Assembly (NCBI GenBank): GCA_002495235.1
Contig: DAEG01000031.1
Location: forward strand, 1 to 14,431
Source of the DNA: Euryarchaeota archaeon UBA287
GTDB lineage: Archaea; Thermoplasmatota; UBA186; UBA287
DNA length: 14,431 bases
Direction: 5' to 3'
Below, one piece after another: positions 1 through 6,988 of this stretch. A model generated the notes under the pieces. It was not told the origin of the DNA. It saw only the letters and a list, made by a program, of their open reading frames with translations, and searched no databases. Each line of letters starts with the position of its first letter. Position 1 is the first letter of the stretch. Made by a program: the position numbers and the translations under genes.

Positions 1-1101
1 GACTTTGACCTATCGCGTTTTCCCGACCCAGGGAAGATGATAGAGGAACTGCACGCGATGGGCTTCAAAGTGATACTGTGGACAGTGCCATACGTCTCAT
101 CAACATCCTCCAACTACAGGGAGGGCTTCGAGAAGGGGTATTTCATAAAGGATCCTGTGACATCTCTGCCCCTGCTGATACCGTGGAGCTACGTCTCGCA
201 GATAGCTCTTGACGCCATGAACCTCAAGCTGTACACCGCGTCAAGGGGGCTGACAAGGCCCCTGTGCTCCGCCATCATAGACCTGAGCAATCCGGAGGCT
301 TTTGACTGGTACGTGGGCAATCTGGAACATCTGGTGAAGAATTACGGCGTTGATGGTTTCAAGATGGATCAGGGTGAGGCTGCCTTCCTCCCTGCGAAGG
401 GCGCCACTTTTGGTAACATGACGGTCAATGAGTACACAGACCTGTGCACGAAGGTTGGAGAGGGCTTTGACTACTACGAGATAAGGAGCGGTTGGTTCTC
501 TCAAAGCCATGGTGGATGGGCTAGGGAGTATGACAAGTTCGCCTCATGGAGTGAGGAGAACGGGATAAAGAGCGTGATACCTGAGGCCCTGACCCTGTCG
601 ATACTGGGTTATCCCTATGTGCTGCCTGATGCGGTCGGAGGAGGCCAGTTCTTTGATAATGGGTATGATGAGGAGCTCTATGTGCGATGGGCAGAGCTCG
701 CGGCCTTCATGCCCGTCATGCAGTTCGCAGATGACTTCTTCGGACAGGGCGAGAGGGCAAGGGTTCTGGCCTCTGATTATGTGAAGATCCATGAGGGTCT
801 GTATCCATACCTGTCAGCGCTGGCTGTGAAGGCCGCAGAGACCGGAATGCCCATGGTGCGCCCGTTATTCTTCCAGTACCCCGAAGAGGAGGAATGCTAT
901 CTCATAAACGACGAGTATCTGCTCGGTCCGGACATTCTTGTGGCCCCAGTGCTGGATAAAGGCGTCAGTCAGAGGTCGGTCTACCTTCCTGCCGGCTTAT
1001 GGAAGGACTACTGGAGCGGGGATCTCTACAGAGGTTCCCGTTGGATGGAGTATGACTCGCCGCTTGATGTGATACCAGTTTTCAGCAGGGTCACTGCCTG
1101 A
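1..1101 (+). CDS. GH31 family glycosidase, 5'-truncated by window edge
   Basis: This is the C-terminal 366 residues of a glycoside hydrolase family 31 enzyme. The frame is open from base 1, so the true start lies outside the window; the first internal Met is at base 37. Numbered from that Met, the (beta/alpha)8 barrel shows LWTVPYV (about 14-20), the nucleophile motif GFKMDQGE with Asp111 (bases 367-369), the RSGW segment around Arg150, and a likely acid/base Asp166 in REYDKFASW. GYPYVLPDAVGGG and a C-terminal beta domain ending near VIPVFSRV follow. The LPD-GG element and MDQGE resemble the NET37/MYORG-like branch of GH31 rather than classical maltase-type enzymes, so alpha-glucosidase specificity should not be assumed. 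No signal peptide can be judged because the N-terminus is missing. The last 11 bases overlap the 3' end of the opposite-strand gene. Confidence 0.9.
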   Translation, partial: DFDLSRFPDPGKMIEELHAMGFKVILWTVPYVSSTSSNYREGFEKGYFIKDPVTSLPLLIPWSYVSQIALDAMNLKLYTASRGLTRPLCSAIIDLSNPEAFDWYVGNLEHLVKNYGVDGFKMDQGEAAFLPAKGATFGNMTVNEYTDLCTKVGEGFDYYEIRSGWFSQSHGGWAREYDKFASWSEENGIKSVIPEALTLSILGYPYVLPDAVGGGQFFDNGYDEELYVRWAELAAFMPVMQFADDFFGQGERARVLASDYVKIHEGLYPYLSALAVKAAETGMPMVRPLFFQYPEEEECYLINDEYLLGPDILVAPVLDKGVSQRSVYLPAGLWKDYWSGDLYRGSRWMEYDSPLDVIPVFSRVTA

Positions 1102-1465
1102 CCCACGCCTCAGGGGGTAGCTCGGAATAGACGTCTTCCTCCTTCTTCTCCTTGGTCCTCTTCTCTTCCTCGGTCAGGAAGTGCCTGACAAGGTCCCTGT
1201 TGAAGACCCAGTAGTGTATCCTCCAGTCCCTGCCGTCGTAAAGGCTTATGGTCTCCCTGCCGGTGGACAGTATCCCCTTCCCTTCGAGAAAGTAGAAGAG
1301 CTGTCTGTCGGAGGGGTAGAGGAGGTTATCTATGATCCTGTCTTCCAGTCCGAAAATGTCAAGAACAAACTCCGCGAGAGCCCGCGCTTCCTCAGACTCT
1401 ATCTCCATCCTTGATTTGAGGACCATGGTGAGGTCATCGACTTTTATGATATCGCTCATCTGCAT
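1091..1465 (-). CDS. DUF6015-like small archaeal protein
   Basis: This 124-residue protein resembles the uncharacterised archaeal DUF6015 family. Its function is unknown. It is predicted soluble, with no signal peptide or membrane segment. The conserved-looking core is FGLEDRIIDNLL, then DRQLFYFLEGKGIL (winged-helix-like, about residues 53-66), then a TGRE...LYDGRDWRIHYW strand pair. A charged Lys/Glu-rich tail follows (about 98-110). A second Met lies two codons in (start 1459); the TATA-like element at 1482-1491 would place a leaderless transcript start near 1461, so the shorter start (122 aa) may be the real one. It sits 21 bp downstream of ubiX on the same strand and could be co-transcribed with it or use its own promoter. 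The family assignment is from memory of the pattern, so it is moderately certain; that it is a real gene is well supported. Confidence 0.75.
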   Translation of the reverse strand: MQMSDIIKVDDLTMVLKSRMEIESEEARALAEFVLDIFGLEDRIIDNLLYPSDRQLFYFLEGKGILSTGRETISLYDGRDWRIHYWVFNRDLVRHFLTEEEKRTKEKKEEDVYSELPPEAWVRQ

Positions 1466-1481
1466 TTTAGATACCTGCCAA

Positions 1482-1491
1482 GGATATTAAA
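1482..1491 (-). promoter_or_regulatory. Candidate TATA box for the DUF6015-like gene
   Basis: The minus strand reads TTTAATATCC preceded by AAAAGG (BRE-like). Its centre is about 22-27 nt upstream of the two possible ATG codons at 1465 and 1459, the spacing expected for leaderless initiation. It overlaps the last codon of ubiX. Confidence 0.45.
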
Positions 1492-2056
1492 CCTTTTCTT
1501 TATTTCTATTTTGGTACCTCTCATAAAGCTCGTTCTCGATGCCAAGAAGGTCCATGATCCTGCCCGCTACAAAATTCACAAGGTCGTCCAGGTTCTCCGG
1601 TCTCCCATAGAACGCCGGAGCGGCGGGGCACACGATGACACCCAGACGCGCCAGCCTGGTCATGTTCTCAAGCGCTATCGCGTCCAGTGGCATCTCCCTC
1701 GGAACAACTATGAGCTTTCTCCTCTCTTTCATTGCAACTAGAGCGGTCCTGGTTATGAGATCATCTGCTATCCCGTTTGCGATCTTACCTATTGTAGAGA
1801 TAGAGCACGGTACTATGGCCATTGCATCGAAATGGGAGCTCCCAGAGGCCAGAGGGGAGAAAAGATCGCTGTTTTCATAGCTATCTGCGGCCATCCTCTT
1901 CACATTCTCATACTTCAGGCCAGTCTCATCTTCAAGCAGTTTTTTGCCGATATCGCTAACCACGAGCGATACCTCTGCTTTGCCCTTGAGAGCCTCCAGG
2001 AGCTTTACACCGTAGATAACACCGGAGGCACCCGTTATCGCAAGAACAACGCGCAT
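1487..2056 (-). CDS. ubiX: UbiX-type flavin prenyltransferase
   Basis: This 189-residue flavoprotein is full length for the family. It should attach a dimethylallyl group to FMN, making the prenylated FMN cofactor used by UbiD-type decarboxylases. Visible motifs are the N-terminal Rossmann-like AITGASG (6-12), VPCSISTIGKIANG (82-95) contacting flavin and prenyl phosphate, ITRT at 101-104, MKERRKLIVVPREMPL (109-124) and GVIVCPAAPAFY near 138-149. All are typical of active UbiX. It is cytosolic. The ATG at 2056 lies 24 nt from a strong TATA box, which supports this start and a leaderless message. No UbiD partner lies in the window; in archaea UbiX/UbiD pairs are linked to quinone synthesis and aromatic or mevalonate-pathway decarboxylation, so the partner must be encoded elsewhere. 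It diverges from tiaS, with the DUF6015-like gene behind it. Confidence 0.95.
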   Translation of the reverse strand: MRVVLAITGASGVIYGVKLLEALKGKAEVSLVVSDIGKKLLEDETGLKYENVKRMAADSYENSDLFSPLASGSSHFDAMAIVPCSISTIGKIANGIADDLITRTALVAMKERRKLIVVPREMPLDAIALENMTRLARLGVIVCPAAPAFYGRPENLDDLVNFVAGRIMDLLGIENELYERYQNRNKEKV

Positions 2057-2073
2057 TAATGTAATCTGAAGAT

Positions 2074-2085
2074 CTTTATATATTC
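2074..2085 (-). promoter_or_regulatory. TATA box of ubiX
   Basis: The minus strand reads GAATATATAAAG. Its centre lies about 24 nt upstream of the ubiX ATG at 2056, matching archaeal TBP-site spacing for a leaderless transcript. It shares the 118-bp intergenic region with the divergent tiaS promoter. Confidence 0.65.
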
Positions 2086-2142
2086 TTTATCCCGGATTAT
2101 GCCCATCAGCGCTCTCTCATGGTCGCAGCTGGTCTGAAAATC

Positions 2143-2152
2143 CTTATATATC
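2143..2152 (+). promoter_or_regulatory. TATA box of tiaS
   Basis: The plus strand reads CTTATATATC, preceded by the A-rich GAAAATC (BRE-like). Its centre is about 28 nt upstream of the GTG start at 2175. No Shine-Dalgarno sequence precedes the GTG, so initiation is probably leaderless or nearly so. Confidence 0.6.
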
Positions 2153-2174
2153 GCATATCCTCTTCCTCTTCTCA

Positions 2175-3470
2175 GTGTACATAGGCTTGGACGATACGGA
2201 CTCAACAAGGGGCATGTGCACCACGTACCTCGCGGCTCTGATAATCGAGGAGCTGCAGGAACGGGGCATGGGTCTGGTCGAATATCCCCGGCTTGTGAGG
2301 CTGAACCCGAACATACCATGGAAGACCAGGGGCAATGGTGCCCTGTCAATGCGCATCGGAAGGATCGTGGACAATGAGGATAAGAAGAGGAAGATCGGTG
2401 ACAGGTACCATCTCTATGGCGCAGGGGAGGAGTGCTCCTCCGGTGAGGTGTTCGATCTGGTCAGGGCGGCGGTTGAGAGGTACTCGTACTTTGATGATGA
2501 AAAGACAAATCCGGGTTTCGTAGTTTCAGAGAGAAAGCCCCCGAGAGCATTCTATGAGAGGTGCGCCAGGGAGATCGTTGACCTGGAAGACGCGCTGAAG
2601 GTGCTGGACAGCGCTGGTGCATCGTACATGGGTTACAAGGACCGCAGGGGGCTCATAGGAGCCACCGCCGCCATAGCTTATGAGCCAGCCTTCTGCACGT
2701 ACGAGCTGATCGCGTACAGGAAGGACGAGAACATAGGAGAGAGGAGGGTCATAGACAGGGATTCTGTCATAGAGATGGACAGGAGATTCCCTGAGACCTT
2801 CGACAACTACGATTATGAGAACGATCACGTGTGCATAGCTCCGAACTCTCCATGTCCCGTGCTCTTCGGCGTCAGAGGCATGAGCCCCGAGCTCTCCGGC
2901 GTTCTGGAAGTGCTGCGCACGGAGGAGGCGGAGCGCTGGATGATATACCAGACGAATCAGGGCACGGACGAGCACCTGGAGAGGAAGAGCATCGGGGATA
3001 TGAGAGAGCACACCTCCGGCATAATCGAGGGTCTGATTAAAACACGGCCGAGGACCACAGAGGGCGGGCACGTGATATTCGAGCTAATGGATGGTGATGG
3101 CGCGATGGCTTGCGCCGCGTACGAGCCGACCAAGCAGTTCAGGGAAGTCGTCCTGAAGCTGCTGCCTGGGGACAGAGTGGAGCTGTACGGAGGGATGAAC
3201 AGGTACGATACGTTCAACATGGAGAAGATGCGGGTCAGGGACACGGTCAGGATCCTGAAGAACCCGGTGTGCTGCGGGGTGTCAATGAAATCTATGGGCA
3301 GAGGCAAGGGATTCAGGTGCGAGAAGTGCGGAAGGAGGACAAAGGAGGATAGAAAAGAGCTGGAGAGGGGTCTCAAGCCCGGGTTCTACGAGGTGCCGTC
3401 ATGCGCGAGAAGGCATCTCAGCATGCCTCTCAAGGTCATGGGGATGCAGGGATCTTGCTTTGAGGGATAG
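2175..3470 (+). CDS. tiaS: tRNA(Ile2) 2-agmatinylcytidine synthetase TiaS
   Basis: TiaS uses ATP and agmatine to convert cytidine 34 of tRNA-Ile(CAU) to agmatidine, so that it reads AUA codons. The protein is 431 aa, close to the archaeal norm. The N-terminal kinase-like domain opens with GLDDTDS (Asp6, Asp7, Asp9) and GMCTTYLA. A ferredoxin-like middle region follows, with GYKDRRGLIGATAAIAY. An OB-fold of about residues 280-360 contains VIFELMDGDGAMACAAYEP and PGDRVELYGG. A C-terminal zinc ribbon has Cys366/Cys367 and Cys382/Cys385 (RCEKCG). The start is GTG; the conserved GLDDTDS is only three codons in and the TATA spacing fits, so no earlier start is needed. AUA is used freely for Ile in this window, in line with a need for this enzyme. 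It stands alone, divergent from ubiX and 61 bp before the serpin. Confidence 0.95.
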   Translation: MYIGLDDTDSTRGMCTTYLAALIIEELQERGMGLVEYPRLVRLNPNIPWKTRGNGALSMRIGRIVDNEDKKRKIGDRYHLYGAGEECSSGEVFDLVRAAVERYSYFDDEKTNPGFVVSERKPPRAFYERCAREIVDLEDALKVLDSAGASYMGYKDRRGLIGATAAIAYEPAFCTYELIAYRKDENIGERRVIDRDSVIEMDRRFPETFDNYDYENDHVCIAPNSPCPVLFGVRGMSPELSGVLEVLRTEEAERWMIYQTNQGTDEHLERKSIGDMREHTSGIIEGLIKTRPRTTEGGHVIFELMDGDGAMACAAYEPTKQFREVVLKLLPGDRVELYGGMNRYDTFNMEKMRVRDTVRILKNPVCCGVSMKSMGRGKGFRCEKCGRRTKEDRKELERGLKPGFYEVPSCARRHLSMPLKVMGMQGSCFEG

Positions 3471-3498
3471 TGTCCGGTCATGAGAAAGCACGGAAGCA

Positions 3499-3509
3499 AA
3501 TTATATATA
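3499..3509 (+). promoter_or_regulatory. TATA box of the serpin gene
   Basis: The plus strand reads AATTATATATA. Its centre is about 27 nt upstream of the serpin ATG at 3532, so the gene has its own promoter rather than depending on tiaS. A purine run GGGAGGCGGAG (3510-3520) lies too far from the ATG to be a good ribosome site. Confidence 0.6.
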
Positions 3510-3531
3510 GGGAGGCGGAGCATACGAAATT

Positions 3532-4770
3532 ATGAAGGGATTTGTGCTGCTCTTTGCTCTGCTGATCCTGTTCGCCAGATTCTCTGAGGCCCAGGGCCCC
3601 ATCGGCAGGATCATTGACAGGATCTTTAACAGGGACTTTAAGGCCGATGACAGCAAGGCTACAGAGGCTGACGTAGATGCGGTCATTGACGCAAACAACA
3701 GGTTCGCTTTTGATCTGTACAATGAACTGTACTCAAAGGAGGGCAATCTGTTCTTCTCTCCCTACTCCATCTCGTCGGCTCTCGCAATGACCTATGAAGG
3801 CGCAAGAGGAGAGACTGCCGACTCCATAAAAGGAGTGTTTTATTTTCCGGAGACGGAAGCGCTCAGGAATGGGTACGCACGGCTATACAACGAGATGCGC
3901 TCTGCCGGGGGCTATGAGATGAACGTCGCCAACGCGCTCTGGATCCAGAAGAATTACGCTCTGCTCGAGGAGTACCTCGGAGTGATAAAGAATTACTACG
4001 GGGGCAATGCGGAGAACGTGGATTTTGCCCGGGACCCGGAGGGCTCGAGAAAGATAATAAATGACTGGGTCGCGGAGCAGACGAAGCAGAGGATAAAGGA
4101 TCTCATACCACCGCAGGTCATCACGCCGCTGACCGCGCTGGTGATAACGAACGCCATCTATTTCAAGGGTCAGTGGGTGCTGCAGTTCAACAGAGAGCTG
4201 ACGCACAAGAGCGGCTTCACGGTCAACGAAAACAGGACCGTCGAGGTGGACATGATGTCACTGCCCGAACAGAGCTTCAGGTATCTCGACACCGCCGAAG
4301 CGCAGGTTTTGGAGCTTCCCTACAGAGGGAACAACACGTCCATGGTGATCCTCCTGCCGAAGGGGGATATCGGCGGTTTTGAGAGTGCCATGAGTTACGA
4401 GAAGCTCACCGAATACATGAAGGCGATGAGAGAGACTGAGGTTGACGTCTACCTGCCGAGGTTCAAGCTTGAGAAAGCCCTGGACTTGAACGAAGTCCTG
4501 ATGAAGATGGGAATGGAGCCGGCCTTCGGCGGTGAGGCAGACTTCTCAGGCATCACGGGCAGAAAGGATCTGCGGATATCCGATGTGGTCCACAAGGCCT
4601 TTGTAGAGGTGAATGAGGAGGGCACTGAGGCCGCCGCCGCCACGGCCGTTGTCTTCACAAGAACGGCTATGCGGAGAGATGTCTTCAGAGCGGATCACCC
4701 GTTCATATTCCTGATCCAGCAGAACGGGAACATACTGTTCATGGGAAGGGTTACAGACCCGTCTGCCTGA
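3532..4770 (+). CDS. Secreted serpin (serine protease inhibitor)
   Basis: This 412-aa protein has a signal peptide (about 1-20: Lys2, a Leu/Phe-rich core, cleavage near SEAQ), so it should be exported. The serpin fold is complete: NRFAFDLYNEL (helix A region), LFFSPYSISSALAM, GARGETADSI, NAIYFKGQW, LELPYRGNNTSMVILLPK, FVEVNEEGTEAAAAT and DHPFIFLI...FMGRV near the end. The reactive-loop hinge is Glu362-Glu363-Gly364-Thr365-Glu366-Ala367-Ala-Ala-Ala370-Thr371, the small-residue pattern needed for loop insertion and suicide inhibition. Counting from Gly364 as P15 gives P1 Thr378 (P1' Ala379), with Arg377 at P2; a one-residue shift would make Arg the P1. The target protease is unknown, possibly a subtilisin- or trypsin-like enzyme outside the cell. 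Serpins are sparsely distributed in archaea, so gene transfer is possible, though codon use looks like the neighbours. Confidence 0.95.
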   Translation: MKGFVLLFALLILFARFSEAQGPIGRIIDRIFNRDFKADDSKATEADVDAVIDANNRFAFDLYNELYSKEGNLFFSPYSISSALAMTYEGARGETADSIKGVFYFPETEALRNGYARLYNEMRSAGGYEMNVANALWIQKNYALLEEYLGVIKNYYGGNAENVDFARDPEGSRKIINDWVAEQTKQRIKDLIPPQVITPLTALVITNAIYFKGQWVLQFNRELTHKSGFTVNENRTVEVDMMSLPEQSFRYLDTAEAQVLELPYRGNNTSMVILLPKGDIGGFESAMSYEKLTEYMKAMRETEVDVYLPRFKLEKALDLNEVLMKMGMEPAFGGEADFSGITGRKDLRISDVVHKAFVEVNEEGTEAAAATAVVFTRTAMRRDVFRADHPFIFLIQQNGNILFMGRVTDPSA

Positions 4771-4775
4771 TCCGC

Positions 4776-4799
4776 GAGCGGTCAGTAGCGCGCCCGCTC
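4776..4799. repeat. Short inverted repeat between convergent genes
   Basis: GAGCGG (4776-4781) and CCGCTC (4794-4799) are perfect 6-bp arms around a 12-nt loop, in the 27-bp gap between the serpin and the M20 hydrolase stops. There is no adjacent T-tract, so a terminator role is only a guess. Confidence 0.3.
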
Positions 4800-5916
4800 A
4801 ATGCAGCAGTGCTTCGGCTATGGCCTTATAGCCCTCGCACGCTTTCACAAGATCCCGGATCTCCACGTATTCGTCGTTTGTGTGCGCGAGGTCCTCTCTC
4901 GACGGGCCGAAACCGACCGTGGTTATGCCCCTCCTTCCCGCGCTCTCGCTCCCATCGGTGCAGAAGGAGTATCTGGACAGTCTGGCGCTCTGGTTCACGC
5001 CCCTTACCGCCTCAAAGCACTTTTTTACGACAGCGTTTTCTTCGCTCATGCTCCACGCGGGAAAGAACCTCTCGGCCTCTATGCGCTTCCCGGTGTACGT
5101 GTCCGCGGATCCTCTTGCTATCCTTGCCTCTCCGCCCTCTATCGCCGAGTTTATCGGGTCGAGCACCGCGGCGCTGTCTTCTCCGAGAACGAGCCTCCTG
5201 TCGAACGTCGCCCTGCAGAGATACGGGACGACCGAGGCGCCGGGGTACGGATGTGATATTATGTCCGTCAGCTCTATTATCGCCTTTCCGAGGAAAGGAT
5301 CCTCCGGCAGTTTTAATGCCCGGACCTTTTCTATAGCCTCCATCATCCCATACACAGCGTTCAGACCCCTGTCAGGGTTAGATGAATGGACCGGAATGCC
5401 CCTCGTCTCGACCACGACCTCCGCCCTGCCCCTCTGCCCTATGTTCAGATTCAGCTCTGTAGACTCGCCAAGAACCACCAGGTCCGGCTTTATCTCGTCC
5501 AGCGCTTTTCCGAAGAGCACGCCCTCGAATATCTCCTCCATAGGGACGCACACAACGCAGACCTTTCCTGATGTCTCTGCCAGGCTTGCGCCGTATATCA
5601 TGGCCCCCAGAGCGCCCTTCATGTCGCTGGTGCCCCGGCCGTAGAGCCTGTCCCCCTCGATCGCTCCCTCGAATGGTCTGTGCTTCCATTCGCTCTCGTC
5701 AGCGGCCACGGTGTCCATGTGTCCCTCGAACATCACGCTGCTCTCGCCGCCGTCGTCTATCTCTCCTATGACGTTGCCCCAGCCATCTATCCTCGCCTTA
5801 TAGCCCAGATCCCTCATCTCATCCCTTATGAAGTGCGCTATGTTCTCCTCCTCGCACGAGTAGCTCCTTATCCCCACCAGGTTCCTGCAGAGTCTGATGA
5901 GGTAGCCTTCGTTCAT
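4798..5916 (-). CDS. M20-family metallohydrolase, YgeY/acetylcitrulline-deacetylase-like
   Basis: This is a di-zinc amidohydrolase of the M20 peptidase family, 372 aa from the chosen start. The frame is open 12 codons further upstream, but the ATG at 5916 overlaps the carbamoyltransferase stop as ATGA and the family similarity begins there. Metal and catalytic residues are present: GHMDT (His66, Asp68), TSDMKG (Asp98), the base pair Glu127-Glu128, LGEST (Glu151) and AHTND (His345). The lid/dimerisation domain carries GQRGRAEVVVETRG and HSSNPDRGLNAV. The C-terminal segments TGKRIEAERFFPAW, YSFCTDGSESAGRRGI and VGFGPSRE closely resemble bacterial YgeY, the hydrolase linked to selenium/ureide metabolism, more than DapE. 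Coupling to a carbamoyltransferase suggests it deacylates or opens the carbamoylated product. Acetylcitrulline deacetylase is the alternative reading. No signal peptide; cytosolic. The substrate is not determined by sequence. Confidence 0.85.
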   Translation of the reverse strand: MNEGYLIRLCRNLVGIRSYSCEEENIAHFIRDEMRDLGYKARIDGWGNVIGEIDDGGESSVMFEGHMDTVAADESEWKHRPFEGAIEGDRLYGRGTSDMKGALGAMIYGASLAETSGKVCVVCVPMEEIFEGVLFGKALDEIKPDLVVLGESTELNLNIGQRGRAEVVVETRGIPVHSSNPDRGLNAVYGMMEAIEKVRALKLPEDPFLGKAIIELTDIISHPYPGASVVPYLCRATFDRRLVLGEDSAAVLDPINSAIEGGEARIARGSADTYTGKRIEAERFFPAWSMSEENAVVKKCFEAVRGVNQSARLSRYSFCTDGSESAGRRGITTVGFGPSREDLAHTNDEYVEIRDLVKACEGYKAIAEALLH

Positions 5917-6953
5917 TCCTTTGCCCCCATGAGCTGCAGCAGGACCGCGCACTTTGCGAAAAGCCCGTTCTCCGCCTGCTGGTAGATCACGGAGTGTTCC
6001 GAGTCCATGACGTCGTCATCGGCCTCATAGCCTCTGAGCACGGGCAGGACGTGCGTCACTATCGCGTCCCTGCTCATAAGTCTCAGGTCGCCCTTCTTCA
6101 GCCTCCAGTCGCGGTAGCGCTCATATCCCCCCTTCTCCTCGTCCCACGCCTTTGCGTATCCCCCCTTTGAGACCCTTTTGGTTATCCAGGATCTCGGGAA
6201 CACCACGCTGGCGCCCTTCAGAGCATCCTCCCTGCTGTTTGTTATCTCGAACTCCGTTCCGGAAGCCCTTGCATTTTTCTCCGCCATGTTCACTATCTCA
6301 TCAGGCAGTTCAAATCCCGGAGGATGAGCTATGGACACGTCCATGCCCAGCCTTGTGGCGAGGAGGGCATCCTCGTCTATGCTGCAATATCCTCGGGGCA
6401 CGTTCGCGTAGGCCCACGTTATCGCGAATTTTCTGTGTTCTAAAGAGCCCAGTCTCTCCTTCACGGTCATCAGGTCCGCCAGAGCCTGCGTCGGATGGAA
6501 GGTGTCATCGGCCATGTTTATCACGGGCTTCCCCGAATGCTCCGCGAACTCTCTCAGGACCGCGTTGCCGCGGCCGTAGACGAAATCTGTGGCGTGGTCT
6601 AGAAGCCTTATGCCCAGCGCGTCTCCGTAGAGCTCGTACATCTTAGCTATGTCCTTCCTGCTCTCGCCCTCCCCCTCCCTGGTCATGGAAGAGCTCACGT
6701 GCTGTGCGTGTCCTCCCATTAGGGTCATCGCGGTCTCGAATGCGCTCCTGGTCCTGGTCGAAGGGGCGTAAAACAGCATTATCAGCGTCCTCTTGATCAG
6801 GGGGTTGAAAGAAGAGATCTTTCCGCTTTTGTGCAGTCTCTTTATCTCTCCCGCGAGCTCCATGGTCTCATCTATCTCATCGGCGCTCCACTCCTGAAGC
6901 GTTATTAGGTCCCTGCCCTCAAGTCCCGGATCTGTGTGCCCAGCCTCATGCAT
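5913..6953 (-). CDS. Aspartate/ornithine carbamoyltransferase superfamily, AOTC/YgeW-like
   Basis: This 346-aa carbamoyltransferase should move a carbamoyl group from carbamoyl phosphate to an amine. The carbamoyl-phosphate loop STRTR (65-69) and HPTQALADLMT (His153-Gln156) are intact. TWAY (179-182), LGMDVSIAHPPGF (202-214) and FPRSW (252-256) match acetylornithine carbamoyltransferase and YgeW ('knotted' group) better than ordinary OTC. The usual HCLP motif is HVLP here (301-304), so the cysteine that contacts the amino substrate in OTC is valine; Arg307 follows and QAENGLFAK closes the domain. The substrate is therefore uncertain: acetylornithine, another acylated amino acid, or a ureide compound. 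The downstream M20 hydrolase overlaps by ATGA, indicating translational coupling and a shared pathway. A TATA-like site 25 nt upstream supports the ATG at 6953. No other arg genes are nearby. Confidence 0.87.
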   Translation of the reverse strand: MHEAGHTDPGLEGRDLITLQEWSADEIDETMELAGEIKRLHKSGKISSFNPLIKRTLIMLFYAPSTRTRSAFETAMTLMGGHAQHVSSSMTREGEGESRKDIAKMYELYGDALGIRLLDHATDFVYGRGNAVLREFAEHSGKPVINMADDTFHPTQALADLMTVKERLGSLEHRKFAITWAYANVPRGYCSIDEDALLATRLGMDVSIAHPPGFELPDEIVNMAEKNARASGTEFEITNSREDALKGASVVFPRSWITKRVSKGGYAKAWDEEKGGYERYRDWRLKKGDLRLMSRDAIVTHVLPVLRGYEADDDVMDSEHSVIYQQAENGLFAKCAVLLQLMGAKE

Positions 6954-6973
6954 GAGAAAGACATGCCATTAGG

Positions 6974-6983
6974 CCTATATCTC
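6974..6983 (-). promoter_or_regulatory. Candidate TATA box of the carbamoyltransferase operon
   Basis: The minus strand reads GAGATATAGG after AAAAAT. Its centre is about 25 nt upstream of the ATG at 6953, so the carbamoyltransferase-hydrolase pair probably has its own leaderless transcript instead of relying on the upstream permease. Confidence 0.4.
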
Positions 6984-6988
6984 ATTTT

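Noticed and set aside
2526..3376. Minus-strand frames opposite tiaS
   Set aside because: They are antisense shadows of a well-conserved gene and have no recognisable domain.
4809..5644. Long plus-strand reading frames opposite the M20 hydrolase (up to 254 codons)
   Set aside because: They are Arg/Pro/Ser-rich antisense shadows of a gene with clear metal-binding motifs and show no family pattern.
5917..5952. Twelve-codon N-terminal extension of the M20 hydrolase
   Set aside because: It would overlap the carbamoyltransferase C-terminus, whereas the ATG at 5916 gives the classic ATGA coupling and matches the family start.
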